Positions 45,791-57,573 of a stretch of DNA of 64,000 nt are shown piece after piece (position 1 is the stretch's first letter; each line of letters starts with the position of its first letter). The notes beneath the pieces are model-generated. The model ran no database searches and was not told the origin of the DNA. It was given only the letters and a program-made list of their open reading frames with translations. The translations under genes were made by a program, and so were the position numbers. The stretch spans positions 87,313,418 to 87,377,417 of the forward strand of contig JAVHZZ010000003.1 of NCBI GenBank assembly GCA_036250195.1, read 5' to 3'. This DNA comes from Mixophyes australis (Eukaryota; Chordata; Amphibia; Anura; Limnodynastidae).

Positions 45791-46817
45791 TTCCCTGGGC
45801 CCCATATCAAAACTTGGGTAGATAACTGGCGATGCCTCTGTAGCCGCCCAAGCCCCACACTCTGCATTCTAACACATAGGCCCACCGCACATAAGCCGCT
45901 CAGAAGAGAGCTCTGCTCTATACTGTTGAGTGCAGAGAGTAGGTCTTGGACAGGGTCTTGGTGGAAGGTGTGTTGGCCTCAGTAGCTACCCTGGCATAGT
46001 CAGGCCCTCCTCATCTCAGGACTCCATAGTGGCTGCAATCAGAGCCAGCCCCTACATGGGCTTTGGGGCATGTGACCTCTACTTCCCTGGACCAAGCAGC
46101 AGCGCCTGTCAGAGAACAGGTGCTGCCAGGGCTGTTAATGCAGCAGCAATGTTGTCTTATCAGCACCAGGGGCACCTGTTGCCGGAAGCAACTCCATGCA
46201 ATAGCTTCTGGATCCCTTAAGAATTGCATTATTACATCACCGCTGAGATGCTGAAGGTGGCCAGGAGCACTATAATTAATTACACTCATCATGGGGCCAC
46301 TCCTTTTAATGACATTAATCAAGCGGCCACAATCATTAATAAAGATCATCAAGGGGCACTATTATTAACTGCACTCATCAAGGGGCCACTATTATAAGGT
46401 CAAGTAATCAGAGGGGCACTAGTATATATTGCAATCATTAAGGGGGCACTATTATTAATTACAATTATCAAAGGGACACTATTATTTATTTAGATAATTA
46501 AGGGGACATTATTATTATTAATAGCAATCAGAGACACTCTTATTAAATGTGATCATCAAGGGGCACTATTAGTTATACAATCAAGGGGGCACTGTTAGTA
46601 ATTATGAATTAAGATCATCAGGAGGGCATTTTATTAATTTCGATCTTCAAGGGGCCTAATAGTGTAGTATATTCAGCACTATGTGACTCAAGATTGGGTA
46701 AGTAACTCTCTCTGAAGGATGGCACTATGCACTTACTTTTAGACCATAACCCCCCCCCCCCCCCCACCTGTCTTAAATGCCCCAGGCTCCCCAAAGCCTT
46801 AATCCAGCTTTGACTGC
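45791..46817. mobile_element. Decayed hAT-like element with internal minisatellite
   Basis: The right end, reverse-complemented, reads CAAAGCTGGATTAAGG, resembling the CAGGGCYGGATTAA terminus of the MITE at 11400. A matching left end and target duplication were not found. The interior has a GC-rich part and the repeat array at 46262-46680, then a poly-C run (46749-46766). Confidence 0.42.
46262..46680. repeat. Minisatellite, ~25-33 bp unit
   Basis: About 13 irregular copies of 'atcaaggggcactattatta' with spacer differences. Spacers are variants of one unit, not unique sequences. Confidence 0.85.
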
Positions 46818-47398
46818 AGCACCTGCACTCAAGGTAGTTTCGCCAATGAGTAAAACATTGTAATATTGGTAACTGTAATACAAGAAATATGTTTTTTAAC
46901 CCTTACATGTTCTAAAGTCTGGTCTTGGCATAAATGAATGAAAATTGCAGATTTGATTAAAGACAAAACAAGCAGAAATTGCCTTTAATCAAATTGCCAT
47001 TTAAAAAATGGCTGGCAAAATCAATAAAAATCTGTCATTTAACATAACCGAAACTTCATACATTTACCCCATGATGCCACTGTTCTGAAGTTTTACATGC
47101 CCATAAAAGCCTCACATAAACGCTAAGAGCTGACACCTCCACCACCGCACCAACATCCCTTTTCCCCTTTAAGCTATCGAAGCTCAACTCAGAAAACTGA
47201 AATAATGACATGGACACATGTTTAAATTTTTGACGCCTTAAGGTCACAGTTTTAATTACTGTAATAGAAAAATGGTGGCAGCGAAAGTATATGCAGTAAT
47301 AGCAACTAGTCAATACCAACGAGAAATTGGACCATAGCGCTACTTTAAAAGCGTCAACACCCCGCCCCTTCTAGTATCAGAAGCACGCTAAACTTACC
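46818..47398. other. Non-coding; probable DIRS downstream remnant
   Basis: The part nearest 47398 continues the DIRS-like element beyond its RNase H. A tyrosine recombinase, expected here, could not be recognised in any frame. Confidence 0.4.
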
Positions 47399-48959
47399 TC
47401 ATTGAAAACGGGACAGAGCATCAGCTAATGAATTTTCCACACACAGCACATGTCTGGCCCTAAAACTGATGTTATGCTGGAGGCTGGGGAGCACAAGGGG
47501 TATGATTAACTTAAATGCCGGGCTGGATGTAGCGCCTTGTTGATCAAAGGACTGTTCCACTCCTAAGTTGTTGCACCAAAATGTCAAGTTACAGTTCTCT
47601 AAGCGAGAGGATATGGCTCATTTCCAGTCAAACCTGAAGAAACCCAATTTGAAGGCCGTGGTGCTGCGCACCACAATCCATCAAGGTAGGCTCCGAAATC
47701 AGTCCCACCTACTGCATCTGTAAATAACTTCAGGAGGGGCTGGGCCAAATATGTACTCCATTAAACTTGTCCAAAAAGTAGTCCACACAGTTAAATCCTC
47801 TTTAATTTCTCGGTAAATCCTAATCCGCGCATGCGCCTTGGTAATGCAGTCCATTGCGCTCTGCAATTTATGGCAAAATAGCAAGATAAGCTTTTTTTAA
47901 TTTACTTACTTTATCTAGAGGGAGACGGCAGCAACCTGCAATGGAATCGATTTTGTTACCCAGAAATGACAGGCATGTGGACGTGCCTTCTGTTTTCTCT
48001 TGCGCATCCTGCACACCAAAACAATGGAAAAGGGTCTGAGTACCATACAGCAAATTTGCAACAATTGTGGAATTTGCAGGAGCTAGCAGAATGTAATCAT
48101 CTAAGTAGTGTGACCCTGTTGCTATACACTAGTGCAAGAAAGAACTGAATTGTTTGAAATATGCGCAAAAGATAGGGCACCCCATAGGGAGGGACCTATC
48201 CCCCAATACTCCTTGTGTCATTCAGAACCCCATGAATCAAATCGATTTTGGGGTGTAACGGCAGCAGGCGAAACGCGGAATCCACATCCACCTTCGCCAT
48301 AAGGGCTCCAGACTCAAAGTCCCGCACCAAACCCAGAGCAAATTCAAAATCTAAATATACTACTTGAGTATGTAGTGGTTCGATGACATCATTAACAGAG
48401 CCACCCTCCAGGTATGACAGTAGCTTTAATTGCTAAATTTACAGGTAACTATTTTGCAAACCACACTAACAGACTATATAATTAAATTAAGAAATAGGGG
48501 AAAGGGAAAAGCACCACTTATGCAGCCCAGTTTTATTTCCTTGTGCATCTTCTCAGCAAGGAAAGCAGGATGATCATAAGCTGGCTTCAAATTCCTAGAT
48601 GCTACTACTCCAAGAGAACCTTCTATGGGAATCCTAAAACCTTCCTGAAAACCTGCGGGCAAAAATTTGTCAGTGCCCCGGTCTGGGTACAATTGGAGCC
48701 ACTTAGACATGGTCTCCACCGAAACTGGGGCTTTACTTAGCAGGGGCCGCTGGAGGGGCTCTAATGGTTGTTGGTGCTCTCGCCCCATGTAGGCAGTCCT
48801 TAGCTGGGTGGCAGCCACCACAGTACAGACAAGCGTGTTTAAACCTGCATTGATGTCCTCTGTTGCATTGGGAATTATTGAAATAAAAACATTTATTCTG
48901 TCTGGGAACAAAATGGATGCTAAATTTCTTGCCGCCACGGGTAAAAATTGATTAGCCAT
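47399..48959 (-). pseudogene. DIRS-like reverse transcriptase and RNase H, broken
   Basis: From 48959 leftwards: WLQLYPDRGTDKFLPAGFQEGFRIP (about 48640-48710), the DIRS-group RT entry; KEIKLGCISGAFPFP; DFEFALGLVRD and ALMAKVDVDSAFRLLPLHP (about 48250-48330, RT palm); YLDDY at 48093-48107 (catalytic pair); LSFLGNKIDS...RLPLDKVSKLKK (47880-47970); and the RNase H end ARHVLCVENSLADALSRFQ (47402-47460). Several stops and frame changes separate the blocks. DIRS elements copy RNA to DNA and integrate with a tyrosine recombinase instead of an integrase; that gene is not seen. Confidence 0.83.
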
Positions 48960-48999
48960 GTTGGACAGCCATCTAGATCTCTACATCTTTAAAACCAAA

Positions 49000-49735
49000 T
49001 GAAAATCTAGTTGTCCCATTCAATTTCATATGGAATTCCTTATGTAATGTCTCCATATTTTTCCACTGCAAGCTGACCGCATCTCGTATATCATGTGCGT
49101 ATACTTCAATATGTCTTGATGTTCTTGAGGCCTAGTTATCAAATATGCAACACAAGAAAACCTGACATCGAGTTGTCATATGTCCTATCTGACTCTTAAA
49201 TTCCCCCCCTCGTCTTTCACTTTCGCCCGTGCCAGCTTTGTCTTCCTGTGCTCTGTAATAATAAAAACATCCCTGTAAATAGCTTGGTCAATTTTTGGCA
49301 TGAGCTAGCATGCAGACCCCGTAAAATAGATGTGGTTGCAAACCTGACCATATCGCCCCCTTTGAGAATTCTCCCCACTGCATGACCCCTCATTGTCCCT
49401 AAGATGTCTCCTATCACGTCTCAGGTTGGTGTACAAAGTGAATGAACTTGTGATGTCTGTGCTCTGAATCAGTGGAATTATCCCCTATCTCAAGACCTCA
49501 GAGTCGGAGCCCGAGCCATCCACATATGCATATCTCTCATACTCACCATGCACCCGAACTCTTGAAACTCCTTCACCCTCATCAGCTGTGTCCGAATCCG
49601 CGACCTGATCACCCTCAATGCCACGGGAATCCTGTCTTTGCGCTCTCAAATAGACTCTGATGACCTGCACATCTGCAGATAAAGAAGAATCAGTTACTGC
49701 CACTTCGGATAACAAAGCCTGACTGTCACTTACAA
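49000..49735 (-). pseudogene. DIRS-like gag (ORF1) remnant
   Basis: It lies immediately upstream of the RT. It contains KIDQAIYRDVFIITEHRKTK (about 49230-49300, across a frame problem), an acidic stretch with DSDTADEGEGVSRVRV and GSGSDSEVLR (49485-49620), and a piece ending near 49000. Several stops. Assignment as DIRS ORF1 is from position and overall character. Confidence 0.6.
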
Positions 49736-50640
49736 CCGCAGGAACTATGTAGGGAGACTGACCTCTAAAGTTACCCTTGTTACTCGCCCCCTGTGCAGTA
49801 CTGTGCTGGGGGTGCTGAATGGAACTATATAAAGTTGGACTGGGATGCAGTAGGGTCAGGTTGAATGTTCCCTGAACATTGAGGGTGTTGGGGCATGCTG
49901 AGGGGGCTCCTGTGTATAAGACATGGTGTTAAAAGAATAAGGACAGATGCAGGCTGTGATGGAAAAAGTGTCTGTCCCCTATATGTGTAGCCCTGGAGTT
50001 TTTGATGGTGGCCAGATGTGGGGGGGGTAGGAAGACCACAAAGATAAAGGGTAAAGGGAGGAGGAGGAAGAGGGTTGGGCATAACACTAATGTGGTGGGT
50101 GGGTTAAAAGCCAGGAAAAACAGGGTTTGGGGGAAGAGAAGGAGGAAACTGTTGGTGGCACCCACATAGGGACAGTGGGGGGAATGATGTCCAGGGAGGA
50201 AAAAAAAAGGGGGGAAGCAGTGCTTTGTTTGGTGGCTGGTGTGTTGACCGGCAAAGCAGTGGGGTATAGTGAGCCAGGGGATGAGTGGATGTAAGGAGAA
50301 GATGGTGTTGCCCTGCGTTGGGGCTGTATTTAGATGGAAACATACCTGTAGCGGTTGGGGGGACTGAGGGGTTAATCCCCTGTGGTTGCATTTCTCTGTG
50401 CTGGTCAGGGGGGATGGGGGTGTTCCAGACTGTGGCCAGTAGAGGGTGTAGGGGGCACAAAGGATCCTATAGTGGGGGATATGTGTGGGACGCAAGCGCG
50501 TCAATTGGCCGCAGTAAGTGATGGCATGAGGGGGGGCATGGGAGGGGGTTAAAGTCTTGCAGTCCGACTGGCCTTGCCACGGATCATCTGGAACAGAGCA
50601 TGTTAGGGCAGAGAGTGGAACAGGGGATGAAAAAAGAGAA
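49736..50640. other. G-rich (plus) / C-rich (minus) upstream region of the DIRS-like element
   Basis: Long Pro-rich minus frames (up to 191 codons, 49929-50504) arise from composition. It may be the N-terminal part or leader of the DIRS ORF1. No inverted terminal repeat was located. Confidence 0.4.
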
Positions 50641-51403
50641 ATGGGAGAAGAAGTAGGTGAAGTGGGGAGAAAAGAGTAAGGTTGATAGGTAAAATTAAAC
50701 TTTGGAGAAAGAGAAAGTGTGGAGATGAGCAGATATGCGAGGAAGTAAAGGTATCAAGCAGAAAAAAAGAGAAAAAGATAGTTAAAAGTAATACATTTTA
50801 TGTTATCTGTTGCAGGTGCTGCTCCTTGGAAATCTTGAGGAAAAGAGAGGGATTGTCTCCTATCCCTCTGTTTATGAAGACTTCCTAAGCCCACCACATG
50901 TCATCCTATTGGCTACTTTAAATTCCTGAGCAAAAGCTTAACCCTTAAATGTAAGTTCTATGGTGAGAATGCAAGCCCAGCGTTTAACAGCATTCATCCG
51001 CATTTATCCTTGTTATGTTTTTTACTTGGTTGCAATAAAACAGTTTTTCTGACAAGTAATGTTAATCCAAATTCATCATGAATCTATAGTCAAAGTAAAT
51101 AAGCAATCCAAAGTCAAAGTTTTCAAGCGCTAAGAATTGGGACACTCTTTGGAAAACCAGAACACGATGTAATAGAGCCAAACACTCTATTGACATTTTT
51201 TAGTTTTATTGGATGGCATAGTTACATTCATAACTATATAACTTTCATGTTAAGCCCAGTGGCTAATAATAAGTAATCATGTGATAACATATGCAGGTAT
51301 TTTCTTACTTTTGGCAAACATTCCAGCTAAATGAAAATCACTAAAAAATTAAGTGCATCGTGTGGCAAAAATAATAAAATACTGTACTGTTGAAAGTACC
51401 CCA
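50641..51403. other. Non-coding stretch
   Basis: Nothing recognised. Confidence 0.4.
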
Positions 51404-51580
51404 GGAGGTAAATGTATCAAGCTGAGAGTTTTCCGGTATGTTTGAAAAACCAATCAGATTCTAGCTATTATTTACTTAGTACATTCTACTAAATGATAGC
51501 TAGAATCTGATTGGTTGCTATAGGCAACTTCTCCGTTGTTCAGACCCACCGGAAAACTCTCAGCTTGATATATTTACTCC
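51404..51580. mobile_element. Palindromic MITE (ATTCTAGCTA family)
   Basis: GGAGGTAAATGTATCAAGC at the left is mirrored by its complement at the right with about two mismatches; the arms run on through 'tgagagttttccgg' and include 'caatcagattctagctat' and its complement. Confidence 0.85.
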
Positions 51581-51780
51581 CAGATCTGGTTTTATAATAG
51601 TATAAAATTGATATTGCCTTCTAGAACATGCTGAATGTCTGCATTTCACAGTGTCCTTGACATTTTCCAATGACAAGGCTTAGCGACCATACAACTATTT
51701 TATGAGAGCACAGTAATATATTTGTGTTGTGAGAGTGATCATACAGTACAATACACTAGACCAGATGGCTAAGCTGGTAC

Positions 51781-52443
51781 TGTCAGGTGCCATCCCTGTG
51801 TCTCTGCTTTGGAATAGGGATGGACACCCACCCCCTATTACGCGGCCGTGGTTGGTTGCCAGCTCCTCAGCTACCTGTTAGCTCCTTCAGAGCATGTGCG
51901 TCCCGTTGCCAGGCAACAGGATGCTACTCTAGGACCCAGCGGAGGCAGTTTGCTTCACCGGCGTCTGTAATCATGTCACCTCCTCTCCATATATGTACTC
52001 GGCTCTGGCTCCACTAGGGTTCCAGAGTATTGGGTCCCCAACTCTAGCGTTCCTTTGTTTATTCTATTGATGCCAATGTTTTGACCTTGGCTTCCCTGTG
52101 GCCTCGCTCCAGCTCTACTACTTTTGACATTAATCACGGATACTTGCTTCAGCTTCTCCCTTCTCCCGGTATATGGTTTCCTGTGTTTGACCCGGCCTGT
52201 ATGACTTTGCTCTTGGATCACCCCTGGCACTATTCCTATCAGCACGATTTGATCCGGATCACCTGACCTACTTACTAGCTGTTGCTTTGTTGGTAGCCCT
52301 TCTTGAAGACCGCAATCTGCATATCTCCCACACTTCCTTGCGGGGGTCCCTGGCGAAGACCGGAGGCGCATTAGACTCCTCACCTCCCTTTCTGGTATCG
52401 TTAATACCATCAAGCAGCCATCTCAGTTCCAGAAAGTGTGACA
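51781..52443 (+). repeat. Solo LTR of a retrotransposon, 663 bp
   Basis: It starts TGTCAGGTGCC and ends AAAGTGTGACA, so it has TG...CA ends with 5-bp TGTCA/TGACA inverted termini. The flanks GGTAC (51776-51780) and AGTAC (52444-52448) match at 4 of 5. No gag or pol adjoins it, so it is probably what remains after LTR-LTR recombination. It is not the same family as the LTR at 36730. The 145-codon minus frame across it is not a gene. Strand is a guess. Confidence 0.68.
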
Positions 52444-52448
52444 AGTAC

Positions 52449-54889
52449 TTATGTATTCATCACTATACATGGTTGACTAAGTACTTTACTTTTGTTATAG
52501 TGACCAAATTTTATTTTATCACCCTTAAAAATGTTGTAAAAAGCTGAAATTTAAGCAGTCAGGGAAACTGCAAGTCATTGATTCCAAATTGAATGTAAAT
52601 TTACAAAGACTGATATGTGATATCTTCAACTCTTATGATCTTCATCTTCAACTTTTATGATAATGCCAAAATATTTTTTGAAGCCTCAAATCAACAATAG
52701 ATGTAACTATGCGGAAGAAAGAAGGAACTTCCTACCAATAGATTGTATTTAATAAAGATAGATACTATTGCCTGAATTTATCGTATGGACTATTTCCCAG
52801 GCCAGCCTAGAAGCAGCTACACTCAACCTGTGTCGAGTTGGAAGTAATTTATGCAATAGCATGTTTTACCTGATTTCTACTTGTGTAGTAGTGATTGTCA
52901 ATGTCTAACTTTAATATTTCAAGAATCAACAAACATGTATGTTATAGATGGTAAAAAAAATGAATGAATAAAGTCTGCAATATTTGCATATTCTTAAATT
53001 AGTCATCTTTAGGTAATATAAAGGAAAATCATAAAAAACCTTTATTTTTATTTTTTTTAGCTCAATGATATTTGCTGCAAACTCATAGTGTGAGCAGTGT
53101 GGGATCAAATTATATCTCATGGCCTTTTTGTTTCACCTCATTTCTGTTTTAGCTACACCAAACATTAAGCAATTTAAAATATATCAGCTTCTAGCCCATA
53201 GCTCAAACATTGCTAAGTTGTAGAACATTTCGATAATTCAAACAATTTAAGTTGTGTGATATTATCCATTATATATTATAAATATCTATTTACATTCAGG
53301 ACATCTTGAGTGATTCATCATTTGCATACGTAAATACCGGAGTAACTCTACGTATTAGCCCCATTTCATTATTGTTTAATTATTCTGACAGTAGTTCTGC
53401 ATTTAAGTTTATATAGTAGCTTACATAGAGTAAGACAAGATTTCACAATTCACTGTTTGTTAAAACACTAACTCCTTTAATATAGAGCTAACCTATGCAC
53501 TGAAGTCTATTGAGTTACTGGGCTAACTTAAAACATGTACAAAAGCTTTCATGAGCAGAATAGCTGTCTTGGGGTCATAGTATAATGTTTGTCTTGAGAA
53601 GAGGAGCTAGAATCCCAGGCAGCTGACTGACTATTTCAAGAGGTCAAACACTTTATATATTATTAAAGACAGAAGGAAAATGAACATATCTAAGGAAAGT
53701 ATTGCATCCAGTAGGGAAAGGAGCTCAGCATATTGTATGTATTTGGTTTGCCACAGTTTTAAATGAGAATATTCCTCTTAATGTAGGCCATGAGTGCAGT
53801 AAGGATGGGTTTAGCTATTTTTTTTTTGCCTTTGGATGGATTTCTGTACTAAAGCTACACTTCTAAGAAAAGTAGTATTTGAAAAAATGTTCCTGTGCAA
53901 CTTACAAATGACTTCCTTTAACATCAATATTGTATTGCATGAAAAAAAATATTATATGATTTTTTTTATTTGATTATAGAACTGCTGCAGCTTGGAAAGC
54001 AATTAGAGCAGATGTCTACATCATTGTCCAATTACATATGGTGAAGGCCAAAATCTAGATTCTACACTATTGGCAGTGAAATGGCTAAGCTCTTAATCTT
54101 TCATTCCCTGGCAGTCATTAAGAAAACCTTTCTAATTAGCTGGTCGTGCTCAGACTATTTGGGGCCAATATAGTTCTCAGAGATGTGCCATGGAATGTGT
54201 CCATGGCGATGCAGCATTGCAGATTTTAACCTGCACCCTATAGAGGTGTGCAGGGAAATCCATAGCACTCGGAAGTGTGGGCAGCCGGACATCACAGTGA
54301 TGTCTAGTAGATGGGATGGATAACTGCGCTCCCTGTGATTGAAAAGCTGCCAGAGAACAGGGGGTATAGTTGACCCTATCCCTATACGAAATTCTACAAA
54401 GAAAAGGAGAGATATCTCAGAGCTAGAGGAGTGGCTATAAATATAATGTGATTGGTAAGCTGATGTATAAGCAAATATCTTTATTAGTGAATATAGACAA
54501 GATAACAATGGTTCTGGCCAGAACAATAACATAAAAACATAAATGCGACATATAGCCTGCAAACGGGACTCTTTGGTCCTCAATCTAGCAATATTAGTTC
54601 TGTAAGAGTCAATGAGGCACAATGTTGGTCCTGTGCCTCAGCTCTATGTGAACTTTACGAGCTCTGAATAGTGTTCACTAATAAATAGGTTTTTAGAAAC
54701 CACACTGGTATGAATTCGAATAAGTCTTTAGCAGAGTTGCAGATGGTAAATGAACCACACTGGTAAAGGTACATATAAGTCATAGGCAAAAAATGCAGAT
54801 GTCAGTAAATACCAGGTGTGCGTAGTAACTGTTCCATAACGGTGAATATGGAACTTGCTTGTTCAATACATAGACTTTGGAAGCCTGAA
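52449..54889. other. Non-coding stretch
   Basis: AT-rich. The 155-codon minus frame at 54155-54622 has no recognised motif and lies in sequence of repeat-like character; it is not called as a gene. Confidence 0.4.
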
Positions 54890-55001
54890 TCTAGCTTTCA
54901 TTTATTTAATACATTCTACAACATGACAGCTAGAATCTGATTGGTTGCTATAGGCAACATTTCCACTTTTTGAACCCCGCAGTTTAGTAAATCTAGCCCT
55001 A
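54890..55001. mobile_element. Truncated copy of the ATTCTAGCTA MITE
   Basis: It contains 'agctagaatctgattggttgc', 'tataggcaacatttccactt' and the end 'gcagtttagtaaatctagccc', matching the right half of 43681-43856; the left arm is mostly missing. Confidence 0.75.
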
Positions 55002-55515
55002 AGTCTTTTGTCACAACTCACTAGAACCAGTACATTTGGATAGTAAAGGAGCATTCAACCCAAAGCCTAATATATGGCTTTGGCTTGAGTTCATTAAGAT
55101 ATGCAAAAATACAAAGTTACACTTACTCCTATCCTCCTGCAGTCCAACAGTTGTCATTTTGTTGCCCATAATGTAACATGTTAAAGCATCCTAGGATCAT
55201 TGTTATATACTGTGCTTCTCATAAGTCATATCACAAAAAATACAACAGTTCAGTTTCCAAAGAAGAAAAATGAACAAGAAAATAACGCTCAGATTATTTA
55301 GTGTCATGAAATTGGTTACATCAGACTAGTGGAATCACATAATAAGAACAAGCCTGGCTTCCCCCAAAGCACCACAAGCAGTCAATATGAATGCCTGGTC
55401 ACTAGCCGTATAGAGTGCTGGGTCCCAGCAGTTTCCATGAAATAGTGTACAGGTTTCCAATAAGCATCTGGTATAGAAAGTTGTAGAGAACACCTATACA
55501 TATATATATAGATAT
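55002..55515. other. Non-coding stretch
   Basis: Nothing recognised until short (TA) repeats near 55497-55515. Confidence 0.4.
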
Positions 55516-55932
55516 ATCTATAATATAAATGTCTAGTGGCGTGTGTTAGTCTGTCTGTCTGTGTGTGGAAAAAATAAAACCAAGCTGCAGCGCCACCTGC
55601 TGGGCGGAGTTATACACTGACCTACTAAATTCTTAGTGTGTGTGGGAAAAAAAATTCAGAAAGAGCTGAAATTTGGTATACTAAGATGTTTTTAATTTGA
55701 TAATTTAATTTGTTAATTGTTAAAAGTGTTTATAAATATTTAAAAAATATATATATATATTTCTTGAAGGAGAAGTGACAGTTGGGAGTGGTTGGTGGTT
55801 GCCGGGGTTGACAGTGGGGAGTGGTTGGTGGTTGAGGCCAGGGCTATGGCCCAAATGCATGACAAGAACCTTTTTAACACCTTAAGTAGCTTGCTTTGAC
55901 AAGAATGCATGAGTATCATGCACGGGTTAACT

Positions 55933-55935
<3 letters not shown>
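55516..55935 (+). mobile_element. Possible Helitron fragment
   Basis: It starts TCTATAATATAAATGTCTAG and ends with a GCATGA-GTA-TCATGC hairpin (about 55907-55921) followed by 'acgggttaacttgtcta'. A 3' hairpin shortly before a short terminus and lack of inverted ends fit Helitrons, which move by rolling-circle replication. It contains an 'agtggttggtggttg' repeat and is inserted in TA-rich sequence. No helicase is encoded. Low certainty. Confidence 0.35.

Positions 55936-55969
<34 letters not shown>
55936..55969. repeat. (TA)n microsatellite
   Basis: About 16 TA repeats. Confidence 0.95.
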
Positions 55970-55972
<3 letters not shown>

Positions 55973-57565
55973 AGCTTTCAAGACATCTGGTTTATTATCT
56001 CTTATCTGACATTTTGGCACAAAATACCAACATTTCTATTTTTAAACTACACTCTAACAGTATGCCAGGGTAAATCAACCATTACTGTTCAGCAATAGTA
56101 TTATCACATTAACAATGAAAACAAACATTTACCTTACACAAATGTAATCTAATAGAAGTACTATATTTTTGCCGTATGTACTAGCATTTCATTGTTTAAC
56201 AAAACAAAAACAGTTTTCAATTTCTCATCTGCCATCCTATGATGTCTCATCATATTACTTCACCTATAACATTTATCAGGAAAAACCTTGCTTATACCAT
56301 ACCCTAGTTATTGATTGTCAGTTAATACTGCAGCCTGAAGTGTTTCTATAACTTATTGATGCCTTTTACTGAACTGTTATAGAAAGATGTAGAGAGCACA
56401 TGTAGATATATGTCAGCGTTCAAGACCTATGGTTTATAATGAGCCAAAAGAGTCTCTAGAACATTCCATTATTGCTGCTCTGCTGCTCACTGCAGCACCT
56501 TCTACTTAATACTCCACAACTGACAGCAAATATTTAATAATGCATTACCACATAAAATTATGGTATGAGGATACCTACAAAACAATATGTAAGGGGTGGT
56601 TTTATTTATTACAATTTTTAACATGCTTTTTTCAAGCCGCTACATAACCCTCTTTCTAAAAGATAGCAAATTTCTTCCTGCTTAGGCTGCAGCGTCCCAG
56701 TGGTTTATAAGATCGTATAACACCAGAGCTTAGTAAATAAGAGTTTTAATTGCATCACATTGACATATAAATGGAATGCAATGCAGTGTCACTGCAAAAC
56801 CAATGCTGCACATGTGCAACTCTGATATGTAAATGAATTAATAGGGCTGGTGACCAGACAAGCTTGTCAATGTTCTTTTATTTCATTAATTGATTAATTG
56901 AAATATGTTTTCACATGAACAAACAGCTGTATAACTGGACCTGATCTGGGATTACATAAAGCCAGAGTTTCAATGGGAATCTATTTCAGAGATAACCTCA
57001 CGCACATATGTTGAGTTGTATCGAGTGCTCAGTCCTAACATATTAGCAAGGGAGCCCACGCCCAGAGTCTCAATCTATACGACCTAGGTCATTTTCTATT
57101 TGTTTTTAAGTTGCGTTATAGCAAATATTGTAATATACTTAAAATGTGCAATTCAAACAGAGCAATAGTTTTAATAAATGGAAATCTGTTCTGTTGTTGG
57201 CATTACTTATATCATTTTTAAATGTGTGTGCATGGTAGACATAACCACAAATGTAATAGCTTGGTTTTGTGAGTGGGTACCAGGGCATTTCAGAACCTAA
57301 CAATATCCTGGCCACCACTCCTTTTAAACTAGTCAGTAGGTGTGAAGTTAGAATTAAACGTTAAATGCTGATACAGTCTACATCGAGTACAGTTTGAATA
57401 TACATAAATCTCAATTCATGGCAATAATCATAAGTTCAGATTTTAATTATTAATTATCACTATGTAGTTTTAGAACCTGTTTTCAAGCCGTAATTATTAG
57501 GGGGCGAGGCAAAGGCTCATTATGAAGATATCCAGCACCAGAATTGATTGGTGCACGACATTAAT
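55970..57565. other. Non-coding stretch
   Basis: AT-rich with no gene or repeat family recognised. Confidence 0.45.
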
Positions 57566-57573
57566 CCATAGAG

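Noticed and set aside
49929..50504. 191-codon Pro/His/Leu-rich frame on the minus strand
   Set aside because: Composition effect of a G-rich plus strand; overlapping frames are equally open and no motif is visible.
51976..52413. 145-codon minus-strand open frame
   Set aside because: Lies wholly within the solo LTR and has no recognisable domain.
54155..54622. 155-codon minus-strand open frame
   Set aside because: No motif, odd composition, and no splice or promoter context; left as unassigned sequence.
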